A program made the position numbers and the translations under genes. A stretch of 64,000 nucleotides of DNA, taken from assembly GCF_004664715.2 (NCBI RefSeq), contig NC_051079.1:54502503-54566502 (forward strand), in the 5' to 3' direction. The DNA is from Peromyscus leucopus. Its lineage: Eukaryota; Chordata; Mammalia; Rodentia; Cricetidae. The notes under the pieces were generated by a model. It saw only the letters and a list, made by a program, of their open reading frames with translations, did not search any database and was not told the DNA's origin. Of this stretch, positions 11,380-23,381 are shown piece after piece; the stretch's first letter is position 1, and every line of letters begins with the position of its first letter.

Positions 11380-11850
11380 TTGGCGTGGTTACGGACAGAA
11401 CCTGGGTCCTAAAAACACTTCACAAGCTAGGCTCAGCCACCCATCTCCAATAGGCCAATCAAGAGACAAAATAATAGTGTAAATCAAGAAAAGGTGATTT
11501 ATTCGGTGTGGGTACATTGAGAAAAACTAAGGTCCATTAACACTCCCCTCAAGTCCATCTTTGAAGTCATAACATAAGGTTTATGTTTAATAGAGGGGAA
11601 GAGGTGTGCAGGAGCTGGGGGCCTGTGGTGGTCATGTGTGTGTGGGGGGGGTACTCAATATGGTGAAGACAGGCTGAGTGATGCTAGGGGGGTCCAATTC
11701 ATCTCATGCTAAGCCAGGGATCACCCAGGGTTTTCTCTGCACTCAAGTTGGTGGGAATATCATTCATGGCAGTACTTTATTGCAAAGAGATCAGCCTATG
11801 TTTTAAGCCAAAAGTGACTGATTCTAAGTCTGATTCTCATGGCTGGGTCG
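11380..11850 (-). mobile_element. Possible LTR, minus strand
   Basis: On minus, the stretch near 11480-11520 reads as an LTR-like R/U5 entry with AATAAATCACC, and the remainder has LTR-like composition with no coding frame. No partner or target duplication found. Confidence 0.35.
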
Positions 11851-11949
11851 ATTAATAGAGGTGGCATCTACTCTGAGTCCCTCTCAGCATCACCTGATGG
11901 ACCTGGACACAGCTGTTCATCCTACTGGCCAGAGCACTAGAATGGGGCC

Positions 11950-11970
11950 TTTTTCTTTCTTCCTTCCTTC

Positions 11971-12020
<50 letters not shown>
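11950..12020. repeat. (CTTT)n/(CCTT)n microsatellite
   Basis: CTTC/CTTT units, turning into about 14 clean CTTT units up to 12020. It generates the FLSF-repeat frame on plus and the ERKK frame on minus, neither of which is a gene. Confidence 0.95.
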
Positions 12021-12021
<1 letters not shown>

Positions 12022-12084
12022 AAAGCATATCGTAAGTGAAATCTTTATTGAGCAGAACAGTAGAAAGCAGAAGCTGGAGCGTGA

Positions 12085-12235
12085 TCTATGCTTCGCTCTG
12101 GAGGAGGTGGAATGGGGAGGGGTGGGCTGGAGGGAGGGGGAGGGGAGTGGGAGAGGGGAGAACAAGGGAATCCGTGGCTGATATGTAGAACTGAATTGTA
12201 TTGTAACATAAAATTTTTAAAAAAGGAAAAAAAAG
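12085..12235 (+). mobile_element. LINE-1 3' UTR end
   Basis: GGAGGTGGAATGGGGAGGGG, a GGGAGGGGGAGGGGAG tract and the AACATAAAATTTTTAAAAAA tail repeat the layout of the L1 3' end at the start of the window. Plus orientation. Truncated to about 150 bp. Confidence 0.6.
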
Positions 12236-12750
12236 TTCTAATGCTTTAACTCATGTTGTCAACATAATACATTATATCTTGACATGAGAACTTTAAAAAA
12301 AGCAAATGAATATGAGGTGGGGGAGACTAAAATGGGGTCATTTTAAATAATCTGACAAAAATGTGATTGGACTGGAATGAGAAAAGATGGCGAGGCAGAG
12401 AATGGGTTTGAAGAAATAATGGCTGAATGGTTCTCAATTCGAGTAAAATAATAAATGTTGACTAGGAGCTCAACAAACCCCTGGCAAGAAAGCCTGAGCA
12501 CAGAGCTGGGGGAGAACAGGCTGGAGAGGACCAGAGAGAGAACAGCAAGGACACATGTCCCACAGACACAGAAAGAAATGGCAATCGCAACCAGATGCTG
12601 TCTTTAGAAGCTCTCGATTTTTATCTTAAAGCTATAGTTCACCATCTCATCAGTGAAGACAAAAACCCATGTGAATGTTTCAGTATGGGTTACAGTTAAA
12701 AAAAAAAAGAGATTTGACAAAATCAAAGCACATAGCAAGGCTCTGTCCTC

Positions 12751-12751
<1 letters not shown>
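12236..12751. other. No gene seen
   Basis: Anonymous sequence between an L1 tail and the CA repeat, with an A run near 12699-12708. Confidence 0.45.

Positions 12752-12799
<48 letters not shown>
12752..12799. repeat. (CA)24 microsatellite
   Basis: Uninterrupted CA dinucleotides. Confidence 0.98.
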
Positions 12800-12801
<2 letters not shown>

Positions 12802-12854
12802 CAAAAATTCAATGGAGATTAATTCTAATAATTGTAAGCAAGCTCTAGAGAAGA

Positions 12855-12938
12855 GAGGAGATAGGAGGGGAGGGGAAGGGAGGGGAAGGGAGGGAGGGGA
12901 GGGAGGGGAGGGGAGGGGAGGGGAGGGGAGGGGAGAGA
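12855..12938. repeat. (GGGGA)n minisatellite
   Basis: Tandem GGGGA/GGGA units with many runs of three or more G on plus, so it can form G-quadruplexes. It abuts the next LTR. Confidence 0.92.
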
Positions 12939-12940
12939 GG

Positions 12941-13268
12941 TGGTTTGAAAGAAAATGCCCCTATAGGGAGTGGCACTATTAGGTGTGGCCTTGTTGGAGG
13001 AAGTGTGTCACTGTGGGGGTGGGGCTTTAAGGTCTCCTATGCTCAAGCTACACCCAGTGTGGTACAGACTCTTTCTGCTGCCTGCAGGTCAAGATGTAGA
13101 ACTCTCAGCTCCTTCTCCAGCACCATGTCTGCCTGCATTTTACCATGCTTCTTGCCATGATGATAATGGACTAAACCCCTGAAACTGTAAGCCAGCCCCA
13201 ATTAAATGTTTTCCTTTAAAAGAGTTGCCAAGGTCATGGTGTCTCTTCACAGCAATAGAAAACCTGAG
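12941..13268 (+). mobile_element. MaLR solo LTR, ORR1/MT type
   Basis: Starts TGGTTTGAAAGAAAATG, has GGCCTTGTTGGAGGAAGTGT, GATGATAATGGACTAAACCC, and ends TCTCTTCACAGCAATAGAAA. The first few bases of the LTR are lost in the adjoining GGGGA repeat. Confidence 0.85.
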
Positions 13269-13579
13269 AGGGGGATGGGGAGAGGGAATTCTTTCCCCTT
13301 GAGAAATAAAGCTAAAGCTAGCATTGGTATCACTACTGTAATACATCCCACAAAGTTATTATCCTACAGCCTGTTGAGGACAACCTTGCCCGTGTGAGTG
13401 CCAAAGTATGCCTGAATTGAACAGCTCTCTCCTTCCTCCATCAAGACAGCAGCACCTGGCTACTTCTCTTTCCTCTGACACCCTGACCCTGTTACAAGGA
13501 GTGTAATAATAAATGATGTTCACCTGGGTAATCCAGCCTATCTTCTCTATTGTAGGAGCCTTAATATGTCACAACTGCT
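13269..13579. other. No gene seen
   Basis: Short unique interval without recognised features. Confidence 0.45.
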
Positions 13580-13945
13580 ATCAAGATTAAGTGTGATTGT
13601 CAAGTTGATTCAGTTAAGAAACTTAGACTTAGGGCATTTTTGAGGATTAAGCAAGAGCATAAATCCAGCCTCAAATATGGACGTCATCTCTTAGCCTAGA
13701 GTCCCAGACAGAATAAAATGAGGTAGGGGGTGGGGAGAGGAAGCTAGCTGTGTTGGCATCTGCCTTTCCATGCTTCTCAATCTGCCCAGTTGGGAGCTGC
13801 TTCTGCCTTCGTGCCTAGCCTGTCATGGTGAATTGCAGCCCTCTGGACCCTGAACCTGAGCCAAGACCTGCTTACCTCTTTTATATTGCCAAAGCCAAGC
13901 ATTTTATCCCAACTAGAAAAGTACCTGAAAACCACATGTCTGTGG
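13580..13945 (+). mobile_element. LTR-like interspersed repeat (MaLR style)
   Basis: Begins with a TGTGATTGTCAAGTTGATTC entry, contains GCCTAGAGTCCCAGACAG, a TTCTCAATCTGCCCAGTTGG block and CCTGTCATGGTGAATTGCAG, and ends near GCATTTTATCCCAACTAGAA. The layout is that of a MaLR-like LTR, but the family is unproven. Confidence 0.45.
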
Positions 13946-15002
13946 GATGGTGGGTCTTCACTGTTGGCTTGATTACAAAGAGAGTGAGTCACTTAGTTCA
14001 CAATTCCACTTTAATTTAAGGTGTCATTGCCAACCATTTTGGGGGGTTAGCCTGTGTATGTCATTGAGGGCAGTTACTCAGTCTACCAGGGCAAGGATGG
14101 CTTGGTGCTATCCTTATCATCCAACACTACTCTAGAATTCCGAGTCTTTGCAAAAAGATGAAACATAAAGAGGAATGAAATGCCTAATGTCTACATCCAT
14201 ATTTACGTGTTGTGGTCACAAAACGCCATGAGAAATGCATGAAAAGCAGTCTCCCGGCAAAGTTGAAGGATGCAGCATTTTCCACAAAATAACCCATATT
14301 CTTTTGTGCTATTGTGGTTAACCTTGTCAACTTGGTTGGATTGAGAAGTCTGTAGGAGATCAGTAAAAATAAACTTGTATTAATTATTCGTTTGTTTAAC
14401 TACTTGGCATTTGCACTTAGCTTCAACTGAGCCTTCTTTTTTGGGGAATTAATTGTTAGAAACAAGTTGAAATTGTTTGCTAGTAAGCACCTGTCCTGAG
14501 TGACAAAACTGTAAGGGAGACTCGATCGCTTTTATACAATTAGAACGTTTGATATCAGCAAGGCTTTTAAGGAAGATAGCTGTTTACACATACAAAGCTA
14601 CAGTTACAACGAAAATATCCTGGCTTTGCCTGCTAACCTGGATTGAATATGTGCTGGTACTTTTAATATGTATAGAAAATAAAGGACTTGGCTAGAGAGA
14701 TGGCTCAACCATTAAAGGCTAGGCTCACAACCAAAAATATAAGAAAATAAAAGACTTTAAAAACCCAATTCCAATCTTCATTTTTAAAAAAATATTTATT
14801 CTGTCTTTCAAAGCTGATAAGAAAACTGTGACTACTCTCCAAAATAACTGTAAATCGTCATGTAGAAATTGAAAGTTCCAAAGCGAAGGTTGATTCATTG
14901 TGTTCATCTGTACAGAGATGATGCAGTTATTTGGATATGAAAGAAAGAAGTGAGAAGGCAGAATCTATGTTTTGTTGTTACTGTTTTTATAATGATGCAT
15001 CC
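13946..15002. other. Mostly unique; small SINE and LTR scraps
   Basis: No gene. A short GTGGTTAACCTTGTCAACTT piece at 14313-14350 looks like the start of a MaLR-like LTR. A piece at 14690-14760 (AGAGAGATGGCTCAACC then ACCAAAAATATAAG) looks like a short B2-related SINE. Confidence 0.4.
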
Positions 15003-15167
15003 AGGCTGGGTAAGGGCTCAGCTGGTAAAGCACTTGCACACAACCCTGGCACATGAGTTCCATCCTTGGGACCCACATAAAGGTGGAAGGAAAGAACCAC
15101 AGAATTGTCCTCTGAACCTTCACAGCTGCTCAATGGTATGCATGCTCCCCACCACACATCATGCACA

Positions 15168-15223
<56 letters not shown>

Positions 15224-15235
15224 TACATAGGCAAT
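15003..15235 (+). mobile_element. B2/B3-group SINE ending in a CA repeat
   Basis: Head GCTGGGTAAGGGCTCAGCTG with AAAGCACTTGCACAC, body GGACCCACATAAAGGTGGAA, GTCCTCTGAACCTTCAC and CA-rich tail. The tail has expanded to about (CA)24 at 15172-15220, then (AAT)n-like units and (ATG)7 at 15259-15281. Confidence 0.65.
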
Positions 15236-15280
15236 AATAATAATAACAATAATAAAACAATGATGATGATGATGATGATG

Positions 15281-15390
15281 CCAGGCATTGGTGGTGCATA
15301 TCCTTAATCCCAGCATTCAGGAAGCAGATAGAAGCAGAAGCATATGGATCTCTATGAGGATAAAATCAGCCTAGGCAACACAGACTCTGT
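15281..15390 (+). mobile_element. B1 SINE fragment
   Basis: GCCAGGCATTGGTGGTGCAT, then CTTAATCCCAGCATTCAGGA and GATCTCTATGAGG: the left part of a diverged 7SL-derived B1, plus strand. Confidence 0.7.
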
Positions 15391-15479
15391 TCCACACATG
15401 CAAACAAAAATTAATAATTTTGTGCCTTTTGACACCCATACTCTATAAAAGATGCCATGTCTTTTGATAATTTGATTTC

Positions 15480-15672
15480 TATTTTATGAATTTATTTTCA
15501 TAAATATGTATATATGTGTATGTCTGTGTTAGGATATGCCACTTGTGTGCCAGAAGAAGGTGCTGGAATAGGCAGTTGGTGAGCCCCCAGTGTGGATTCT
15601 GGGAACCAAACTCAGGTCCTCTGGAAGAAAAAGCAAGCATTATTAACTGCTGAGCCATCTCTCCAGGCTCAA
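15480..15672 (-). mobile_element. B2 SINE, minus strand
   Basis: Ends on plus with CTGCTGAGCCATCTCTCCAG, preceded by GGGAACCAAACTCAGGTCC and a TATG-rich tail around 15500-15530. Confidence 0.8.
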
Positions 15673-16347
15673 AATTTGATTTGTTTACAAGAAGTGTGTT
15701 CCTAACATATTTATCTTAAAAATGACTTGCCATGAAAATTTAAGTTAAAAAAAAAAACTGCTGAAATCACACAAGTGTCTCAGTGATTTTTAAAGCTATT
15801 CAATCCTATTCTTCATTTTTTAAAAAAACTAATTTCTTTTTCTAAAGGCCAAATTTCAAAAGATGATGGGCTATGAGGATAATTATTACAGAATAATGAT
15901 GCTGATTATATATTCCAACTAGAAGGTGCTCTACTGCCCCTTTCATCTGTTAACTTTTACCGAAAAAGAAACATGCAGCTTCTTTTATAACACTTGAATG
16001 AACAGTAATTGAATTTTATGCACCGTCAGCCAGTCAAGTTTAAGAATATTCCCAAAGGCTATCATAGAGCATAAGGCATGGGTCTTTTATTATATTCACA
16101 ACAGAGCAATGTTCTTTGAAGTGGCTGACCTTCAGGCCCTAAGAAACTGAATAAGGACAAAAACCTTTTAAACTATGCAAGCCTCTTGATACTTCAATGA
16201 AAGCTCTAGGTGGAATGATATAGCTGATATAGCATCTAAGCATTCACCCTCCATGTATGTGGCACTACAAAGCTCAGGATAAACACATGCATATTTCCAG
16301 CATTATCAGTGACATGGAGGTAAGACAGTTTCCTAATATAGTCTCAG
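15673..16347. other. Unique DNA, no gene seen
   Basis: AT-rich, no named repeat or RNA gene. Confidence 0.45.
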
Positions 16348-16724
16348 TGGTAGTTTGAATGTAATTGGCCCCCTTAAGCTCATAGGGAGTGAATGGCACT
16401 ATTAGGAGGTGTGGCTTTGTTGGAGTAGGTACAGCCTTGCTTGGGGAAGTGTGTCACTATGGGGGCGGACTTTGAGGTTTCCTATGCTCAAGATAGTGCC
16501 GAGTGTCTGAGACCATTTCCTGTTGCCTTCAGGAAATAGGAATCTCAGCTACTACTCCAGCACCATATCTGCCTGCATGCCACCATGCTCCCCACTATGA
16601 TGATAATGGACTAAACCTCTGAAACTGTAAGTGAGCCTCCCCGCCCCCCAATTACATGTTTTCTTTTATAAGGGTTGCCATGGTCATGGTGTCTCTTCAC
16701 AGCAATAGAAACCCTAACTAAGAT
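16348..16724 (+). mobile_element. MaLR solo LTR, ORR1/MT type
   Basis: Starts TGGTAGTTTGAATGTAATTG, includes GGCACTATTAGGAGGTGTGG and a small internal duplication around TTGTTGGAGTAGG, and ends CAGCAATAGAAACCCTAAC. Flanking 5-mers no longer match. Confidence 0.85.
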
Positions 16725-18121
16725 AGTCCCCCAAGTCAGTTCAACTCTGATAGCTTCTGGGCTCTGTGTGTATGTGTGTTTCCTCCAGCCTGGTGATCCA
16801 TTGGCCAGGCTTCTTCATAATCCAAGATCCCAGCTTCTCTCTCAGGTCCCATATTCCTTTCTCTGTTCCTTAAGACACAAAACCTTTAATAGAATGTTAC
16901 CTGTCAGCTCCACAACCCAGGAATCTCTTTTATAAGGACAAGGAAACCACTCTTTGGAGTATGCTCAAGGATGCCAGTGCCTTCATAACCCAGTCTCTGT
17001 AGGAAGCTGGGAGGCTAACTTTGATAGGCTCCAAAGTAAATCTCATCTAAATTAAATGAGATTACTTTCCACTGGATCAAGCCAGTTATTATAAACAGAG
17101 GCCTGTAATCTGCTCCCATCCATGTCCTCTGCTCTTAAAACTTCTGATCTTAGAACCAAGTTCTGGCTTTATTGCACTAGCAGAATAAATAGCCAAAATA
17201 ATGTGTTTGTTCCTCTTGAATTTGTTCAGTCATGTGTTTTGCTTTGACAATGTGCAGCCATGCACTGAAATAAAAAAGTGATAAGGGCCACAGTTATATC
17301 CAAGACTCCAGTGTTGACTTGCTGGTTAGAACTCCCTGATTGTAATGTTGTAGATCCATGGCTAGATTATCTTGGGCTCTCTTTAGTCCCCTTACTAGAT
17401 ATTTATTGTCCTTCTCTGCCTCTTGAATTACCATCCTGTCAACTGTGAGGAAGATCCTTTCGGAATGCATTAACTAAACAGACCACTAGTTTATACCAAT
17501 TCAAAAAGCTAAGAATGTCATCAGATAACGTATAAAACCTATAGTGGAGATTTCCCCACTTCACTCTAGCTGCCTACCTAATCTTTCTTCCAATGTCTTT
17601 GAAAAAAATCTGTAATTTATGCCTTTCTTGTGTGTTCTAAAACTTTAAAACGTCATGATACCATTTCCGGGTTTGAACATGTTATTGGGGCTGCCCAAAG
17701 CTGTTCCCGGCCATAGTTGCTCATATTAGGTTAAAAGAGTAAACTTATTTCTTACACTCTTTGAAATGAAAGCTGTGTGTTGCATGGATACAACTTACTT
17801 TTCAACTGTTTGGAGGTGAACTCACTTGTCACTCTCATGGAAGCAGCTTATGCCTTAATTGGGTGATTTTATGATGCACTTTAGGCTGAGACCTCTCTAG
17901 AGAGGAAAAGAAGGAAATGAGAAAAAAATCAAATTGAAATTTACAGTGCACTGTCAAAGATTTTGTAAACCATGAGTAGAGCTGTTGATGGAGATAGCAC
18001 TGAGCACCTTCAGGTCCACTGTCGTGTGCATAAAATAATTTAAAAAACGGACACCAGGGAAACTGAAGGTCACTTTGCTGGAGTGAGAGGAAGAGGAAGA
18101 TGTGGTTAGAAGCAGTGCTGT
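16725..18121. other. Mostly unique DNA, no gene seen
   Basis: Some LTR-like wording at 17040-17280 (GCAGAATAAATAGCC) cannot be assigned. The minus frame at 17835-18215 has a short Gln run from CTGTTGCTG codons and no domain. Confidence 0.4.
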
Positions 18122-18500
18122 GTCTTAGGTTCTGTTGCTGTTGCTGCGATGAAACACCCTGAGAAGAGCAACTTAAAGAAGAAAGGGTCTGTTTTGTCTC
18201 ACAGTTCAAGAGCACACAGGCCCATCATGGTGGGGAGTTCAAGGCAGCAGGAGCTTGAGGCAGCTGGTCATATTTCTCTGAAGTCAGGAAGAGGAGGGTG
18301 AAGAGTATTTGTGCTCAGCTTGCTTCCTTCCCTCTTATACTGTCCAGGACCAAAGACCCATTTACAGCGGTCTTCCCATCCCAACCCCTCCCTCAAATCC
18401 AGTCTAACCTATATAGTCCCTCACTGGTGTGCCTGGAGACTTGTCTCTACACTTGAAATTCTATAGAGTTGACAGTCAATATTGACCATCATCATTCACA
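18122..18500 (-). mobile_element. LTR-like repeat, minus strand (MaLR style)
   Basis: Begins GTGTCTTAGGTTCTGTTGC with GATGAAACACC and TGTCTCACAGTTCAAGAG, the reverse-oriented 3' end of an ORR1/MT-like LTR, followed by GAGGCAGCTGGTCA. Diverged. Confidence 0.55.
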
Positions 18501-19014
18501 TCACTGTCTCAACAGCTGCTCGAGTACTTCTACATGTTCACACTAAACTCCATGGAGCTGCACAGAAAGGAAGCTCATCTAGTCTTGGTGACTATAGGAA
18601 GTGGTGAACAATTATTGTGTGTGATTTTTTGAATTACAGCAGCAATTAGCTAAACAAAGAAGAGAGGAGATTTCAAATGAAGGGACTACATGTTAAATGG
18701 ACCATAGATTAGATCAAAAAACATAACCTTAACTTGAAATTGAGTCAAACACATTCTCTTAAATGTGGATATAAACCCTAAAAAAAAATGTACTGCAGAA
18801 GAACTGAGGCACACCATATCGTCAAAATGCTGCATTCGGGCCACTTTTCAGTTTCCCATTTTTTCTCATTTTTCCCTTTGTATACCAAAGTCATAATAAT
18901 TTTCTTTTCTTGAGTAACCTTTCGAATGCTGCCACATTTTCAAGGCTCTTAATATCAAGAAAGTAGAATTTCCCTGCAATTTTCAATTTCTGTATGGCTA
19001 AATAAAATGCCATT
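18501..19014. other. Unique DNA, no gene seen
   Basis: AT-rich interval without recognised features. Confidence 0.45.
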
Positions 19015-19165
19015 GTGAATATAGAGCACATTTTCTTTGTCCATTTGTTGATGGACATCTAGGCTAGATGTCTTTCTTATCAATTGTGAATACTGCAGCA
19101 ATGAACATGGGTGTGCAAATGTGGTGTTCATTTAAGAGTCCTTTGGATATATATTCATGTGTAGG
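19015..19165 (-). mobile_element. LINE-1 ORF2 C-terminal fragment, minus strand
   Basis: The plus strand has GTCCATTTGTTGATGGACAT, CTGCAGCAATGAACATGG and AGTCCTTTGGATATATAT, all in reverse-complement order of the L1 ORF2 3' part. Confidence 0.7.
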
Positions 19166-19214
19166 ATAGAGTTGAGGACCCACATATGTATGAGTCCTTA
19201 CTCATATCTGATTT

Positions 19215-19730
19215 TTTGACAAAGAGACCAACTGTGCACACTGGAGGAAAGACAGCATCTTCAACAAATGGTGCTGGTCAAACTAAATACTGACGTGTGG
19301 CAGAGTGAAACTAGATGTTTATTCTTCACCCTGCACAGAACTCATCTCCAGATAGATCAAGGACCTCAACATAATGCCTGATACCCTGAATCTGACTGAG
19401 GAGAGAGAGAGAATTCACTTAAACTCATTAGCACAGGAAAGGACTTTCTCAACAGGACCACAATAGTGCAGGCATTAAGACCAGCAATTAATAAATAGGA
19501 CCTTACAAAACTTAAAAGGACACAGCCATTCAAGTGAAGAGGCAGCCTACAGAATGGGAAAATCTTTACCAGCTATCCAACTCACAGAGGGTTAGTATCT
19601 AGCACTCAGAAACCTAAAATCAAGAAAACTAACAGCCCAATTAGAAAACGAGGCATGCAACTAAACAGAGAGTTGCCAAAGGATGAAACACAAATGGCTG
19701 AAAACAATTTTTTTTTTTAATGTTTAACAT
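19215..19730 (+). mobile_element. LINE-1 ORF2 C-terminal fragment, plus strand
   Basis: Contains AAATGGTGCTGGTCAAACT, ATCAAGGACCTCAACATAAT, GGCAGCCTACAGAATGGGAA and AACCTAAAATCAAGAAAACT in the order of L1 ORF2 near its end. It lies head-on to the minus fragment upstream, so the locus is an inverted L1 pair, produced either by two insertions or by twin priming. Confidence 0.75.
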
Positions 19731-20330
19731 CCAGGAAATAAAATGAAAAATACTTTGAGGATCCCTGTTGACCCCTGACACACTTGCTATCAGGGAGCCT
19801 GTAGCCACAACAGCAGGCATGGACCCAGATAAGTTACCTATGTTCTACCCCTCCTCCTTCATTCTGTCCCCCTAGACAATCTGATGATTGTCTCAGAGAC
19901 AACCCCCCCTCCTTCCTCATCCATCTCCCTCTCTTTGGAACTTGAAACCAACTCACTTGTTACTGGAGACCTTGTAGCCGCCGACCCCAGTCCCACTTGA
20001 TACCAGGGACCCTGCTGCCAACATACATGACATGTACCCAGATAGACTCCCTGTGTTCTCATCCCACCCTGCTCCGTTCCAATTGCCTGCAGCACTCCAG
20101 CCTCCAGGCCCTGCACAGGTCCTATGTTCTGTGTCCAGGTCTCGGCTGGTGAATTTCTTGAACGCTACTCATCTTCACCCCTCCAGATCCCACATGGTCA
20201 TCACAGGCCCAGTCTGAGCGGCCCTGCCGGTGCAGTTTCCAAGTTTTAAAAGACCACAGATGCTCACTAAGTCTACTGTACCCAGCAAGGCAATTTGCCA
20301 TGGTTAAAAGAGTTCATGTCCACCAAACCA
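19731..20330. other. Pyrimidine-rich stretch, no gene seen
   Basis: Holds a loosely repeated motif GACC...GTTACCTATGTTC / CAGATAGACTCCCTGTGTTC (about 19828 and 20038), which suggests a diverged internal duplication of roughly 210 bp. No family name. Confidence 0.4.
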
Positions 20331-21167
<837 letters not shown>

Positions 21168-21170
<3 letters not shown>

Positions 21171-21295
21171 TTTTTTTTTTTTTCTGGTTGTCAAGACAGG
21201 GCTTCTCTGTGTACCCTGTCCTGGAACCCTCTCTGTAGACCAGACTGGCCTTGAACTCAGAGATCTACCTGCTTCTGCCTCTGCCTCCTACTGCC
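21168..21295 (-). mobile_element. B1 SINE, minus strand
   Basis: T run, then GACAGGGCTTCTCTGTGTAC, GTAGACCAGACTGGCCTTG and AACTCAGAGATCTACCTGC. The 5' part of the element (higher coordinates) is truncated or scrambled. Confidence 0.85.
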
Positions 21296-21332
21296 CTGCT
21301 ACAACACTCTACTCTTAAAAACCCCAGACTAG

Positions 21333-21518
21333 GGGCTGGAGAGATGGCTTGGTGGTTAAGAGCACTGGCTGCTCTTCCAGAGGTCCTGAGTTTAATTCCC
21401 AGCAACCACATGGTAGCTCACAACCATCTGTAATGAGATCTGATGCCCTCTTCTGGTGTGCAGGCAGAACACTGTATACATAATAAATAAATAAATCTTT
21501 AAAAAAAAAAAAAAAAAA
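21333..21518 (+). mobile_element. B2 SINE
   Basis: GGGCTGGAGAGATGGCTTGG to AATAAATAAATAAATC plus an 18-A tail. The internal sequence is close to the 4.0-kb and 20.6-kb copies. No clean duplication found. Confidence 0.9.
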
Positions 21519-21534
21519 GACTGAAACTTTAAAT

Positions 21535-21746
21535 CAGTGAATCTCAACCTTCCCAATGCTGTGAGCCTTTAATACAGTTCCTCATTCTGTGTTGACCCCC
21601 AAGCATAAAATTATTTTATCGCTGCTTTATAGCTTTAATTTTGCTACTGTTATGAATCTTAATGTAACTATATGATATACAGAATATCTGTGAAAGGGTC
21701 ATTTGAGCCCTCTAAGGGGTCGCCACCCACATGTTGAGAACCACTG
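21535..21746. mobile_element. URR1 non-autonomous hAT-Charlie transposon
   Basis: About 212 bp with inverted ends CAGTGAATCTCAACCTTCCC and GTTGAGAACCACTG, and the interior AAATTATTTTATCGCTGC and GTGAAAGGGTCATTTGAGC typical of the ubiquitous rodent repeat. Flanking 8-mers share only CTTT, so the target duplication has decayed. It has no transposase. Confidence 0.85.
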
Positions 21747-21944
21747 CTTTGACCATTCACTATCAATGCTGAGGAAATGGAGCTTTAACTTAATGGGATT
21801 AAAAAGCTTTGAAGGCGTCCTAAGCCAGCCTTCAACTGGCAATGGAAAAGTTTATGTACAATTGTGTAAGTATCAATTTTTTTAAGTCCTTAATTTACCT
21901 TCTGTGTACTCAAAGTTTCACAAAGTAAGAAGTATACACGAGAG

Positions 21945-22335
21945 TGTCCTAGTTATCTTTAACTGTCAACTTGTCACAGCCAAGTATTATTTGAGAGGAG
22001 AAGTCTCTAATGAAGAATTGCCTAGGTCAGATTGGCCTGTGGGCATGTTGGGCCGTGGGGTTGCTGAAGGAGAGCCCACCCATTGTGGGAAGTACCATTC
22101 CCTGGGCAGGTGGTCCCGGCTGTATAAGAGAGCTAGCTAGCTTGAAAGAGAATTAGCAAGCAGCATTCCTAGATGGTTTCTGCTTCTAGTTCCCTCTTGA
22201 TTTCCTTCCTTGACCTCCTTCAATAATGGACTATATTACTAAATTAAAACTATCAAACAAAATAAAGTCTTCCCTCCCTCTAAATTGCTTTGGGTTGTAG
22301 TATTTATTATATCAACAGGGTGAAACTCTGGTATC
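21945..22335 (+). mobile_element. Rodent LTR-like interspersed repeat
   Basis: TGTCCTAGTTATCTTTAACT, GAATTGCCTAGGTCAGATTG, ACCATTCCCTGGGCAGGTGG, CTGTATAAGAGAGC (TATA-like), and an end with ATGGACTATATTACTAAATT. A common rodent repeat with LTR-style layout, probably MaLR; subfamily not assigned. Confidence 0.6.
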
Positions 22336-23348
22336 TATGCATCACACAGGAGTCTAACTGAATGGAAGCAAGTTACTCCTCACTCCCAGAAGCTAGAAAG
22401 CCAAGACATAAATAGGCCTTCTTCTGCTCTTTCCAGATTAATCAGCATCTCTGATAGATTTAAACCTCCCACTGTGTAAACAAGATGCAAGCTAACATCT
22501 CATTTCAAAGAGAGTCCAGCTGTGTAAATCCTATTTTTATATCTTCACTTTTATTAGCATAGCAGCGGCCAGTGGTTATAATGAAAAGCACTTTAAAGCT
22601 ATTTAAATGTCATTTATTTATACAGCATTTTTTGCATAATAACACTTACCTCCATCTACAAAAGACCAAATAGATAACTAAGCCAAGGGACATTTATGGA
22701 TGTATTCATTTGTTTTGCAAGCCTCACTTACCTGTAGGTAAATTAATGTGCAAATTAAATATTCATGAGACAATTTATGTTATTGGTTTATATTATAACA
22801 TCCAGGTGTTATTTTTCTCTTCTTTGTATTCTATGATAAACATCTGAGATTCAAATGCAAACACCAAGCATAATTGTTATGTCTGTGTACCATGAAAAAT
22901 TAATCATGAGGCTCCCTTGGAAGAAAGCATTTAATCTTTAAAATAAGATAGTTCCCCCTGAGAATCTTATTTTCTACCTTAAAATAATTTTACATCTACA
23001 ATACCAGTTATATGGAGGCAGCAATATGCTCTTAGGATCCATTCACATCATTAAAAGTTTAATTCACATCATTAAAAGAAATAATTTTTCTTTATATGAA
23101 TTATATGCAATAATTTGGGCTTTATTAGGACTATCATAAATTAAACTGCTAAAACATCAAAATTTTCCTGTTTAATTAAAATGACATATATAAGCATGTT
23201 ACAAAATAACAATTGTAAAAAAAAAAATAACAATTGTAAGTATTATCACATGTGTGCCAGGATTTTATAAAATATTCCATTTCCTAAAAATAAAATAAAA
23301 TTAGGATAACTGTATTTTATATTTTGGTAATTGCTTGGTAGTGGTTTC

Positions 23349-23381
23349 TTTTGTTTTGTTTTGTTTTGTTTTGTTTTGTTT
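23349..23381. repeat. (TTTTG)n microsatellite
   Basis: Six to seven TTTTG units. Confidence 0.9.
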
